DNA from: an uncultured Granulicatella sp.
GTDB lineage: Bacteria > Bacillota > Bacilli > Lactobacillales > Aerococcaceae
Direction: 5' to 3'
NCBI GenBank assembly: GCA_900551535.1
Contig: URWJ01000013.1
Span: 1 to 19,268, forward strand
DNA length: 19,268 bases
Below are positions 7,794-15,110 of the stretch, piece by piece. The number at the start of each line of letters is the position of its first letter. Position 1 is the first letter of the stretch. The position numbers and the translations under genes were made by a program. Under the pieces are notes generated by a model. That model was not told where the DNA came from, made no database searches, and saw only the letters and a program-made list of their open reading frames with translations.

Positions 7794-7835
7794 TTAACCC
7801 CTCCAAAAATTTGCTTCAATTTTATATTTTATCAT
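7794..7835 (-). CDS. Possible 13-aa leader ORF upstream of the GNAT gene
   Basis: On the minus strand a strong GGAGGAG lies 2 bases before an ATG at 7835, opening MIKYKIEANFWRG and a TAA. The TAA ends one base before the ATG of the acetyltransferase, and the GGAGGGG of that gene lies inside the last codons of the leader ORF. A ribosome finishing the leader would sit on the next start, so the pair looks translationally coupled, as in leader-peptide control of some resistance genes. The tight ATG spacing is unusual, and chance cannot be excluded for such a short frame. Confidence 0.4.
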   Translation of the reverse strand: MIKYKIEANFWRG

Positions 7836-7871
7836 TTCTCCTCCAGGTCAAATCTATTAAATTAAATAGAA

Positions 7872-7900
7872 AGTGTACTATTCTACTGAGCGTTTATAAA
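7872..7900 (-). promoter_or_regulatory. Possible promoter of the GNAT gene
   Basis: TTTATA (7895-7900) and TACACT (7872-7877) on the minus strand are spaced by 17 bases, just after the murC terminator. The -35 is weak. It would give a leader of about 70 bases that includes the 13-codon ORF. Confidence 0.35.
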
Positions 7901-7906
7901 AACAGA

Positions 7907-7933
7907 AAAAGCTTGACTTTCTGCCAAGCTTTT
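7907..7933 (-). terminator. Intrinsic terminator of the pepA-ytpR-murC operon
   Basis: AAAAGCTTG pairs perfectly with CAAGCTTTT (9 bp) around a 9-base loop, followed on the minus strand by TTCTGTTTTTAT. It sits 8 bases past the murC stop. Confidence 0.85.
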
Positions 7934-7941
7934 AAGTTCAT

Positions 7942-9273
7942 TTAGTTTTGTGTTGGAGAAGTATTTGATAAGAGTTTTTCATAAGCAAACTCATATTTTT
8001 GAACGTCCCCTGCGCCCATAAACACGATTACTGCGTCTTTATAGTTTAATAATGGAGATACATTATCAAGAGGTAATACTTTCGCGCCACCTTTAACCAG
8101 TTTAGCTAAGTCTTCAATAGAAACATCCCCTGCTTCTTCACGAACAGATGCAAAGATATCGCATAAGTATACGTGGTCAGCAAGTGATAGTACATCGGCA
8201 AACTCTTCTAAAAGCGCGATTGTACGAGTAAATGTATGTGGTTGGAAGACTGCTACCACTTCTTTTTCTGGATATTTTTGACGTGCTGCATCTAATGTTG
8301 CACGAATTTCAGATGGGTGGTGAGCGTAGTCATCAATGATGGTAACGCCGTTAATCACTTTTTCAGAGAATCGACGTTTTACACCGCCAAAAGTACTGAA
8401 TTGTTCAGCTAATTCATTACGATCTAAATCATTTAAGTAGTAGAATGCGATAATCGCTAATGCATTAAGGATATTGTGGTCTCCATATGTTGGAATATAG
8501 AAATGACCATATAATTCACCTTTAATGTACGCATCGAAGTAGCTTCCGCCTTTTTCTTTACGGATGTTTTTAGCAATGACATCATTGTTTTCGCCAACAC
8601 CGTAATAAGTGACAGGTACAATCGCATCTAATGTGCGTAATCTTTCATCATCTCCACAAGCGATAATTCCTTTTTTCACTTGTTTCCCGAATGCTTCAAA
8701 TGCACTTTGTACATCTTCAATATCTGTATAGTAGTCTGGATGGTCAAAGTCGATGTTTGTCATGATTGCATAGTCTGGACGGTATGCCATAAAGTGACGT
8801 TTATATTCACAAGCTTCTAAAACGAAGTACTCTGAATTTTCAATCCCTTTACCAGTTCCATCACCGATAAGATAACTTGTTGGTTCCATTCCACTTAATA
8901 CGTGAGATAGCAACCCTGTTGTACTTGTTTTACCATGTGAACCAGTAATGGCAACACTCTTATATCCTTTTAATAATTCACCTAAGAATTTGTGGTAACG
9001 AACCACTTCTACACCTTTTTCACGTGCAGAAACTAATTCTTCATGGCTATCTGGAAAAGCGTTCCCTGCAATAACAATTTGTCCTTCTTTAATATTGTCA
9101 GCACTGAATGGTAATAATGTAATTCCAGCTTCTTCCAATCCTTTTTGAGTGAAGAAGTATTGTTCTAAGTCTGACCCTTGCACTTTATAGCCTTCCCCAT
9201 GTAATACTAAGGCTAATGCGCTCATTCCTGATCCTTTTATTCCCGTAAAGTGATAAATCTTACTTTTATCCAT
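7942..9273 (-). CDS. murC: UDP-N-acetylmuramate--L-alanine ligase
   Basis: MurC adds L-alanine to UDP-MurNAc with ATP, the first peptide step of peptidoglycan precursor synthesis in the cytoplasm. The 443 residues match the usual length. Visible are the N-terminal UDP-binding loop HFTGIKGSGMSALA (8-21), the ATP loop AITGSHGKTSTTG (108-120), the central-domain NIDFDHPDYY, and the C-terminal IDDYAHHPSEIRATL with VFQPHTFTRT. The start at 9273 has GAGGAG 6 bases upstream. It is the last gene of a tight four-gene run (pepA, ytpR, 268-aa protein, murC; gaps of 16-20 bases) that ends at the terminator just downstream. Bacillus keeps murC next to ytpR and sftA in the same way. Confidence 0.98.
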   Translation of the reverse strand: MDKSKIYHFTGIKGSGMSALALVLHGEGYKVQGSDLEQYFFTQKGLEEAGITLLPFSADNIKEGQIVIAGNAFPDSHEELVSAREKGVEVVRYHKFLGELLKGYKSVAITGSHGKTSTTGLLSHVLSGMEPTSYLIGDGTGKGIENSEYFVLEACEYKRHFMAYRPDYAIMTNIDFDHPDYYTDIEDVQSAFEAFGKQVKKGIIACGDDERLRTLDAIVPVTYYGVGENNDVIAKNIRKEKGGSYFDAYIKGELYGHFYIPTYGDHNILNALAIIAFYYLNDLDRNELAEQFSTFGGVKRRFSEKVINGVTIIDDYAHHPSEIRATLDAARQKYPEKEVVAVFQPHTFTRTIALLEEFADVLSLADHVYLCDIFASVREEAGDVSIEDLAKLVKGGAKVLPLDNVSPLLNYKDAVIVFMGAGDVQKYEFAYEKLLSNTSPTQN

Positions 9274-9293
9274 TTTTTCTCCTCGCTTTTCTA

Positions 9294-10100
9294 CTACTGT
9301 TTTTTTGGATGAATATATGGCAACTGACGTTCATGTTGCTCCTGTTCCATAATCATCGATAACGATTTCTTCATTGCGCGTCTTTGTTTTCCAGTTAGTG
9401 GTTTTTCCGGTGCTTTTCGTCTTTCAACTTTTGTCTCCGGCAACCCTTCTAACAAGGACTCTTGCACGACTTCAACATCTGATTCTTGTTTGCGTTTAAA
9501 GGCTGGAACATAGCCCTTTGTTGCGAAAACTTGGCTTTGTACTGGTTTCTCATAAGAGGTACCATTGTACTCCTTCAAGCGCTTCTCGATTGTATCTTCT
9601 TGTTCCTCAACGGATACCAATAAAGCTTCTTCTTTTTCGAATAAAATCAAGTCTGTACTATTTGGCAATAGCTCATTTTCTAATTCGCGATAAGAAACTT
9701 TTGGGGGCTCCTCTTGTTCTAAACCTCTAGTACTTGAAGGTACTGTACTTGGTTTAAAAGGTTTGCGTTGATTCGTATTCAAATAAGAAGTCCAATCCAC
9801 ACGCGGTTTATATTTTTGATGACCTTCCGTCGCTTTTTCCTTAAATGAACGGAATTGCGCGGGTAATTGATGCTCCTCTTTTTCAATCGGTTGTAAGAGT
9901 GCTGCATCAGGTCGCTCATCAAAAGGTAAGGATTCTTGTGGAGTCTCATCTTTTCTTGTGGCATCAACTCGCGTCATTTCTTCAACGACTTGATCTTCAA
10001 AAGTTTGACCTTGCTTCAAGTAATTCGGAAAAGTAGCCTTTTCACGTCTTGCTTGCAAAGAAGCGAATGAATCGTTTTTCTCGTTAAATGGTTCATTCAT
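9294..10100 (-). CDS. Charged, probably disordered protein in the SftA position
   Basis: I do not recognise this 268-residue protein. It is strongly hydrophilic, rich in Glu, Lys, Gln and Pro, with no membrane segment, no nucleotide-binding motif and no obvious globular core. The C-terminus is basic (TGKQRRAMKKSLSMIM, then a His/Lys-rich tail). A good AAAGGAGG lies upstream of the ATG at 10100. It is co-transcribed with ytpR (16-base gap) and murC (20-base gap). In Bacillus the gene at this spot encodes the DNA translocase SftA, which has a long hydrophilic N-terminal region followed by an FtsK/SpoIIIE motor. This protein resembles only such an N-terminal part; there is no room for a motor before murC. 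It could be an SftA remnant or an unrelated cell-cycle or DNA-associated factor. Confidence 0.8.
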   Translation of the reverse strand: MNEPFNEKNDSFASLQARREKATFPNYLKQGQTFEDQVVEEMTRVDATRKDETPQESLPFDERPDAALLQPIEKEEHQLPAQFRSFKEKATEGHQKYKPRVDWTSYLNTNQRKPFKPSTVPSSTRGLEQEEPPKVSYRELENELLPNSTDLILFEKEEALLVSVEEQEDTIEKRLKEYNGTSYEKPVQSQVFATKGYVPAFKRKQESDVEVVQESLLEGLPETKVERRKAPEKPLTGKQRRAMKKSLSMIMEQEQHERQLPYIHPKKQ

Positions 10101-10116
10101 GACTCCGTATCCTCCT

Positions 10117-10743
10117 TTATTGTAAGTTTAATGTTTTAAATGGCGTTCCTACTGGAGTCGCATCATCTAAAACTAAGATTCCTTTTTTCGCTGGCGCGTT
10201 TTCTAAACCTAATTCACGTGCTGAGCAAAGCATTCCATAACTTGCTACACCGCGTAATTCTCCAGCCCAAATGATAGCGCCACTTGGCATTACGGTACCA
10301 GGTTTTGCAACGACCACTTTTTGTCCTGCTTTTACATTTGGTGCTCCGCAGACGATTTGTAACACTTCAGAGTCACTTACTCGTGTCATTGTTACGTGTA
10401 AGTGGTCTGAATCTTCATGATCCACGCAACTTTCAACGTAACCAACTACTAGTGCATCTTCCGGTGTTAAATCTAAAGAAGAAACATCAAATCCAGCTTT
10501 TTCAATTAAACCTTTCACAACTTCTTGTTGCTTGGGAGTTAAGATTTGTTGTCCATCTTCTTCAAACGAAATCACTTCAGAAATCTTTTCAATATTATAT
10601 CCTAGAACTTCTTTTGACTCACGAAAAAAGACTTGAGTCACATTCCCTTTTTTCTCATAGTCGACGTCGTAACGGTTTGCAGTTCCACTTGTTAATAATA
10701 ACGTATCGCCGATTCCCTTTTTGTTATAAAAACTTAACCACAT
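10117..10743 (-). CDS. ytpR: YtpR-family tRNA-binding-domain protein
   Basis: The 208-residue protein fits YtpR in length and layout. The N-terminal half (about 1-90) is the YtpR-specific domain (DUF4479 type). Residues about 95-205 form an OB-fold tRNA-binding domain like that at the N-terminus of PheT and in MetG/Arc1p, with VGYVESCVDHEDSDHLHVT, IVCGAPNVKAGQKVVVAKPG, LRGVASYGMLCSARELGL and a closing GTPFKTLNL. It probably binds tRNA or structured RNA; its cellular role is not established. AGAGGT precedes the ATG at 10743. It lies 19 bases after pepA and 16 before the next gene, in one operon ending at murC. The thioredoxin gene (ytpP) that often sits beside it in Bacillus is absent here. 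Confidence 0.93.
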   Translation of the reverse strand: MWLSFYNKKGIGDTLLLTSGTANRYDVDYEKKGNVTQVFFRESKEVLGYNIEKISEVISFEEDGQQILTPKQQEVVKGLIEKAGFDVSSLDLTPEDALVVGYVESCVDHEDSDHLHVTMTRVSDSEVLQIVCGAPNVKAGQKVVVAKPGTVMPSGAIIWAGELRGVASYGMLCSARELGLENAPAKKGILVLDDATPVGTPFKTLNLQ

Positions 10744-10762
10744 ATATTGTACCTCTTTAATC

Positions 10763-11848
10763 TTAATTTGTTCTTCCGTCTAAAATAGTGTTCACTGTGC
10801 TACGGTCTAACGCACGGATTGTTTGGATAACCATTTCTCGTGCTGCTTCGTAGTCTTTAATTGAGAACATTGTTTGGTGTGTATGAATATAACGAGCACA
10901 TACTCCGATTACTGCACTAGGAACTCCTTGATTCATTAAATGTGCTTTACCAGCATCTGTTCCACCTTGAGAAACAAAGTATTGGAACGGAATGTTATGT
11001 GTTAATGCAGTATCTTCTAAGAATTCTTTCATACGAGGAAGAGTCACCATACCTGGGTCTAAAATACGTAATAAGAATCCTTGGTCTAAGTGTCCAAATG
11101 TTTCTTTCGAACCATTAATATCATCTGCTGCTGAGCAGTCTACCGCAAAGAATAAATCTGGATTGAATTTCGTTACACTTGGACCCGTTCCACGTAATCC
11201 GACTTCTTCTTGGACGTTTGCTCCAGCGATTAATGTGTTTGGTAATTCTTCATCTTTAACGGCTTTTAACGCTTCAAGAACGACTGTACATCCATAACGG
11301 TTATCCCAAGATTTAGAAATCATGCGTTTCTTATTGGCAGTCCAAATAGTTTCTACATCCGGAACGATTGTATCGCCAGGACGGCAACCATATTCAAGCG
11401 CCTCTTCACGTGAAGTGAATCCAGCATCGAATAAAATATCGGTTACTTTCACAGCTGATTGTTGACCACCAGCTGCGCGTAGAAGATGTGGTGGGATTGA
11501 AGAAGAAATAATTGGATAGTCTCCATTACGAGTTAATAAAGTAAAACGTTGCGCTGAAACTACATATGGGTTCCATCCACCTAAAGGACTTACTTTAAAC
11601 ATTCCGTTTGGAGTGATATTTGTGACCATGAAACCAACTTCGTCCATGTGTGCCGCAATCATAATGCGTGGTGCATCTTCTTGTTTGCTCTCACGAACCC
11701 CAAAAATACCGCCAAGACCATCTTGTTCAATGCGGTCTACTAAAGGTGTTAATTCATTTCTCATGAATTCACGAATACGGCCTTCGTGTCCACTTGTCCC
11801 TTTCATTTCTGTTAACGTTTTGATTAATTGTTCTGTATGAGCTTCCAT
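10763..11848 (-). CDS. pepA: M42-family glutamyl aminopeptidase
   Basis: The 361-residue protein is a dinuclear-metal M42 aminopeptidase that forms large oligomeric shells in the cytoplasm. Lactic acid bacterial PepA removes N-terminal Glu or Asp from peptides. Metal and catalytic residues are visible in order: AHMDEVGF (His67, Asp69), SWDNRYGC (Asp182, bridging), VQEEVGLRG (Glu214 catalytic base, Glu215), AVDCSAADD (Asp237) and RYIHT (His322). The ATG at 11848 has AGAGG 7 bases upstream; a longer frame from 11881 has no such site and would begin inside the presumed promoter. It is the first gene of the four-gene operon ending with murC. Family assignment is secure; the Glu/Asp preference is taken from lactic acid bacterial homologues. 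Confidence 0.93.
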   Translation of the reverse strand: MEAHTEQLIKTLTEMKGTSGHEGRIREFMRNELTPLVDRIEQDGLGGIFGVRESKQEDAPRIMIAAHMDEVGFMVTNITPNGMFKVSPLGGWNPYVVSAQRFTLLTRNGDYPIISSSIPPHLLRAAGGQQSAVKVTDILFDAGFTSREEALEYGCRPGDTIVPDVETIWTANKKRMISKSWDNRYGCTVVLEALKAVKDEELPNTLIAGANVQEEVGLRGTGPSVTKFNPDLFFAVDCSAADDINGSKETFGHLDQGFLLRILDPGMVTLPRMKEFLEDTALTHNIPFQYFVSQGGTDAGKAHLMNQGVPSAVIGVCARYIHTHQTMFSIKDYEAAREMVIQTIRALDRSTVNTILDGRTN

Positions 11849-11869
11849 TGTATCCTCTTCTTTCCTACT

Positions 11870-11897
11870 TCTATAAAACATCTTATAAACGCGCCAA
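11870..11897 (-). promoter_or_regulatory. Possible promoter of the pepA-murC operon
   Basis: TTGGCG (11892-11897) and TATAGA (11870-11875) on the minus strand are spaced by 16 bases, directly after the hairpin at 11897-11919. Each hexamer matches consensus at 4 of 6 positions, so this is a weak call supported by position. Confidence 0.35.
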
Positions 11898-11919
11898 AAG
11901 CTGGAGGTCCTCCAGCTTT
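11897..11919 (-). terminator. Intrinsic terminator after the PepSY-like gene
   Basis: AAAGCTGGA pairs with TCCAGCTTT (9 bp, extendable towards the GGTCC centre). On the minus strand only a short TTTT follows before GGCGCG, so some read-through into the pepA operon is possible. Confidence 0.7.
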
Positions 11920-11925
11920 CTTTGA

Positions 11926-12252
11926 TTATCCAATTTTGTATAAATCAATAACGGCTCCTGTTTTTGCATCTGCATAAAATTCGTATTGGACTAGTTCATT
12001 ATCTTCTTTACGAGTAACCCCGCCATAATAAACTTCCCCATAAAACTCAGGGCTATCCACGAATACAGGTTCCATCTCAATCCAAGAGCCTTCGATAGTA
12101 CCTACTACTTGAAATAATTTACGTACATTTTGAACAATAACATCTCCATTGACATTTCTGCGTTCAAACCATTTTGAAGTGACCCATGCTCCAATAACAG
12201 CACCTGCTGCTAGAAGAAAACTTGCACCTTTGAAACTATTTTTTGATTCCAT
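11926..12252 (-). CDS. Small membrane-anchored PepSY-like protein
   Basis: The 108-residue protein has one hydrophobic helix at about residues 9-25 (ASFLLAAGAVIGAW) and then an exported-type soluble domain. It resembles the small predicted secreted proteins of the COG5584 type. The C-terminal YEFYADAKTGAVIDLYKIG has the look of a PepSY repeat, in which a strand with an aromatic residue is followed by D-x-x-T-G-x-V. PepSY domains are thought to modulate or chaperone extracellular enzymes, but no activity is known for this group. AAAGGAG stands 10 bases before the ATG. It follows trmB by 22 bases and is the last gene of the ytmP-trmB unit, before the terminator at 11897-11919. The function is unknown. 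Confidence 0.85.
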   Translation of the reverse strand: MESKNSFKGASFLLAAGAVIGAWVTSKWFERRNVNGDVIVQNVRKLFQVVGTIEGSWIEMEPVFVDSPEFYGEVYYGGVTRKEDNELVQYEFYADAKTGAVIDLYKIG

Positions 12253-12274
12253 ATGAATCAGGCTCCTTTATTTG

Positions 12275-12943
12275 TTATTCAGGTTGTTTAAAAGCTTTTC
12301 TATCTTGTGGGAAAATCACTTCCACACGATAAATTGGATGACCTTTTGCTGAGAATTTCTCTTCGTATTCTGTCATCACATTTCCTGGAAATTCCACTTG
12401 ATGTAAATCTAACCAAACTTGTTTTAACACAAGTCCAAATTGTGAGAATGAAGCAAGGCTGTATTCAAACAATCCACGGTTATCTGTCTTAAAGTGTAAT
12501 TCCCCAAATGGTGGTAATACTTTTTCGTATCCAACTAAGAAACTTTCATGAGTCAAGCGACGTTTTGCATGACGTTTCTTTGGCCATGGATCTGAGAAGT
12601 TTAAGTAAATTTGGTCTACTTCACCATCTTCGAAGTAGTCTGTTACTTGTCCACCATTTACATGTAATAATTGTAAGTTTGGAACATCTGCTGCAAGAGC
12701 TTTTTCAAGTGCGACTACAAGGACGCTTTCTTGAATTTCAATTCCAATATAGTTAATATTTGGGTTTTGACGAGCCATGCCGCTCACGAATTGACCTTTC
12801 CCAGAACCAATCTCGATATGGATTGGATTGTTATTGCCAAAACGCTCATGCCATCTTCCCTTCCACTCTGCTGGATCTTGGATGACCATTTCTGGGTGAG
12901 CCGCTAAAGCATCTTTTGCCCAAGGTTTATTTCTTAATCTCAA
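12275..12943 (-). CDS. trmB: tRNA (guanine(46)-N7)-methyltransferase
   Basis: TrmB makes m7G46 in the variable loop of tRNAs using S-adenosylmethionine. The 222-residue protein starts with the typical RLRNKPWA. It has the SAM loop IHIEIGSGKGQF (41-52), the acidic NYIGIEIQ (64-71), and the family signature NFSDPWPKKRHAKRR (115-129) with catalytic-site residues, then HFKTDN and the tail MTEYEEKFSAKGHPIYRV. The start codon is TTG at 12943, with AGGAG 8 bases upstream and no better ATG. It lies 14 bases after ytmP, the same neighbour as in Bacillus. The identification is secure. Confidence 0.97.
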   Translation of the reverse strand: MRLRNKPWAKDALAAHPEMVIQDPAEWKGRWHERFGNNNPIHIEIGSGKGQFVSGMARQNPNINYIGIEIQESVLVVALEKALAADVPNLQLLHVNGGQVTDYFEDGEVDQIYLNFSDPWPKKRHAKRRLTHESFLVGYEKVLPPFGELHFKTDNRGLFEYSLASFSQFGLVLKQVWLDLHQVEFPGNVMTEYEEKFSAKGHPIYRVEVIFPQDRKAFKQPE

Positions 12944-12957
12944 AGTCTAACTCCTGT

Positions 12958-13761
12958 CTATTCTTCTGTTGGCTTTCCAATACGATTATTGTAAATTGAT
13001 TTCACCAAAAGAATTTTCTCATTCATTTCAAGGTAACGTCCCTCGAAGTGCGATTTTTTAATATAATTCAAGCAATTCATGAGAGCATACCATTCAATTC
13101 GTTGATAAATATTTGTAGACAGTTGTAAGCCATACATATCTAGCCATTCACCCCATTGATGAACAGGAATGTATTGCGTCAAAATCATCGTCAAATCCGA
13201 AACTGGATCGGCGAGGCGAACCATTTCCCAGTCGACAAGGTAGAGCTTCTCGTCTTCAGATAACATAAAGTTACGACGGTCTAAGTCTCCGTGACAAACT
13301 GTTTTTCCAACTTCACTCACAAGCGGAATTGTTTCAATTAAGTAATTTAATACTTCATTTAAGAAACGGTGGGTTTGTAATCCTGACTGTAAATTATTTA
13401 AATATTCATCGATGAATTTTTGTGTGCTATACTCTTCACCTTGAATTTGTTGCAACATTTGTAAAAGATTTGGGGATTGATGAATTTGTTTTAACAGCTC
13501 AATGACTTCGACGGACCCCATTTCTTCCTTAGTGAGGGATCTTCCAGACAACCATTCTTGAGCTGTAATGACATCACCATTACCCGCACGTTTGGTCCAT
13601 ATTAACTTAGGAGTGATACCTTCACCCGATAGCACCGCTAAAAACGGTGAAGCATTTCTCTTTAGAAATACACGTTCATGGTCTTTTACACCCATGTACG
13701 CTTGACCGGTGTCCCCACCAATTGGATGGAGATCCCATCCTGTGTCCATGTTATATTCCAT
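12958..13761 (-). CDS. ytmP: YtmP-like phosphotransferase (choline kinase/APH fold)
   Basis: The 267-residue protein belongs to the aminoglycoside phosphotransferase/choline kinase superfamily. It shows the Brenner motif VCHGDLDRRNFML (155-167, catalytic Asp159) and the metal-binding LVDWEMVRLADPVSDL (175-190, Asp177). The N-lobe is shorter than in drug-modifying APH enzymes, with the ATP lysine probably in FLKRNASPF (33-41). YtmP-type genes lie next to trmB across Firmicutes; the substrate is uncertain and may be a small alcohol or sugar derivative rather than an antibiotic. The ATG at 13761 follows a weak AGGGATGG; a second Met at residue 5 is a less likely start. It heads the ytmP-trmB-PepSY unit, behind a good promoter at 13814-13842. 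Confidence 0.88.
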   Translation of the reverse strand: MEYNMDTGWDLHPIGGDTGQAYMGVKDHERVFLKRNASPFLAVLSGEGITPKLIWTKRAGNGDVITAQEWLSGRSLTKEEMGSVEVIELLKQIHQSPNLLQMLQQIQGEEYSTQKFIDEYLNNLQSGLQTHRFLNEVLNYLIETIPLVSEVGKTVCHGDLDRRNFMLSEDEKLYLVDWEMVRLADPVSDLTMILTQYIPVHQWGEWLDMYGLQLSTNIYQRIEWYALMNCLNYIKKSHFEGRYLEMNEKILLVKSIYNNRIGKPTEE

Positions 13762-13813
13762 CTATTCCATCCCTAACGACAAATTCTGTTTCCTTTAATA
13801 AATCTATTCTTTT

Positions 13814-13842
13814 ATTTTATGGTTTTATACCATTTGAGTCAA
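13814..13842 (-). promoter_or_regulatory. Sigma-A promoter of the ytmP-trmB unit
   Basis: TTGACT (13837-13842) and TAAAAT (13814-13819) on the minus strand are separated by 17 bases. Its -35 touches the inverted repeat that follows ecsB. Confidence 0.7.
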
Positions 13843-13871
13843 GTTTGTGCGCTACTTAGTAGCCTACAAAC
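13843..13871 (-). repeat. Inverted repeat after ecsB, weak terminator candidate
   Basis: GTTTGT and ACAAAC flank a 2x2 mismatch and a perfect inner GCTAC-TAA-GTAGC. The hairpin starts right at the ecsB stop. On the minus strand TTGACT follows instead of a U-tract, so it may be an inefficient terminator or an mRNA end-stabilising structure. Confidence 0.5.
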
Positions 13872-15110
13872 TTAAATTTTTCTTCTCTTCTTAAGGAATC
13901 GATAACGTAAATAAAATTGTGTAAAGAATACTCCAAAAATCGGATAGAAAATAATCCCTACTAATCCAATCATTTCACGCATCCCCATCACTGAAGAAAT
14001 GCCCAGTACAACACCGGATGCGACCATCGTCATCATGAGGACTGATAAATTATCCTTAAGACGAGTGTTACTATCCACTAAAGAGGCAAAATGACTATTT
14101 TGCGTGTTGGCACTTTGGATAACTCCAACGAGTTGGAATCCTAATAGCATCACAAGTAACGCATTGACGATAAAGTTCCAATAATACTCTTGAGAAAATA
14201 ATGCAACTACAAAGCTGACAACTGCCAGTTGTAATAATAAACTCATATATTGACTCGTACGAACGACCGTACGACTCACTAAATAGCGATGACCACTTGG
14301 ATTTTTTCCAACAAGTACCTTCAATACTCCATCTAAATATGAACGGCGATGCGCTTGTGGTTTATGCACCATTGGCACATCCACAAACAATGCATATAGG
14401 CGATAAATTCGTTGTTGTCTTTCTAATTCCGACTCAATCATAGAATCGAATCGATAGACAAAGGCCGCTTTTCCATAATAGTACTCGATAAAAACACTCA
14501 GAAGAATTGGAATCACTAATAAAACAAATGACCAAGCTTCAGAAATCCATAAAAACATTCCGAAGAAGTTCGTTACTGCAATCACGTAAATACCGAGTTT
14601 TTCAATCCATGTAAAATGAAGCACTCCACGATAAGCGTATTTCGTACAACGGAATAATAAGTCTTTAAAGAGCACTTGTAAGAGGAATAGCTTTACGAAC
14701 ATACTCATATTCGTTCCAAAGGCTTGTGCTACGATTGGAAAGACAATTCCTGTCGAAGCCAGCATCACGAGTAGCGGAAGCGCCCAACTACGACGAATGG
14801 CTTTTTGTAAATACGCCTTAAAGTCTTGTCCCACTACGGATAAAAAGATTCCATCGGCTGGTTCAAGCAACGTTGCTACTCCGCCAAAGAATGGAACACT
14901 CGCTAGTAGAACTGCAAGTAACCCTAGTAAAGGCCATTCCAATACACGAATCGTTTGAATCCAACTCGAGTATTGCACCATGATAAAGCCAAATAAGAAA
15001 AATAAGACAATCAAGAAATGGTCGTTCAGCATATAGCGAATATACTTCATGCTTTTCTTTTGATATTTTCTTACGCGAGCCTCAAAAATTGTTGCACTAT
15101 TCATGGGCAT
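13872..15110 (-). CDS. ecsB: ABC exporter membrane protein EcsB
   Basis: The 412-residue protein is highly hydrophobic and has the EcsB layout. A short cytoplasmic N-terminus (FEARVRKYQKKSMKYIRYMLNDHF) leads to a helix pair at about 30-80, then LLEPADGIFL, further helices in the 110-220 stretch, a cytoplasmic loop with RIYRLYALFVDVP, and four C-terminal helices from about 290 to 405 ahead of a basic tail. With EcsA it forms an ABC exporter needed in Bacillus for secretion, intramembrane proteolysis by RasP and competence; the natural substrate is unsettled. The frame opens 14 bases before the ecsA stop. A second ATG (15104) has better spacing to AGGGG (9 bases) and is an alternative start. 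EcsC, third in Bacillus, is missing. Confidence 0.93.
   Translation of the reverse strand: MPMNSATIFEARVRKYQKKSMKYIRYMLNDHFLIVLFFLFGFIMVQYSSWIQTIRVLEWPLLGLLAVLLASVPFFGGVATLLEPADGIFLSVVGQDFKAYLQKAIRRSWALPLLVMLASTGIVFPIVAQAFGTNMSMFVKLFLLQVLFKDLLFRCTKYAYRGVLHFTWIEKLGIYVIAVTNFFGMFLWISEAWSFVLLVIPILLSVFIEYYYGKAAFVYRFDSMIESELERQQRIYRLYALFVDVPMVHKPQAHRRSYLDGVLKVLVGKNPSGHRYLVSRTVVRTSQYMSLLLQLAVVSFVVALFSQEYYWNFIVNALLVMLLGFQLVGVIQSANTQNSHFASLVDSNTRLKDNLSVLMMTMVASGVVLGISSVMGMREMIGLVGIIFYPIFGVFFTQFYLRYRFLKKRRKI

Noticed and set aside
10284..10760. 158-aa plus-strand open frame opposite ytpR
   Set aside because: Leu/His-rich shadow of the ytpR coding strand, with no start signal.
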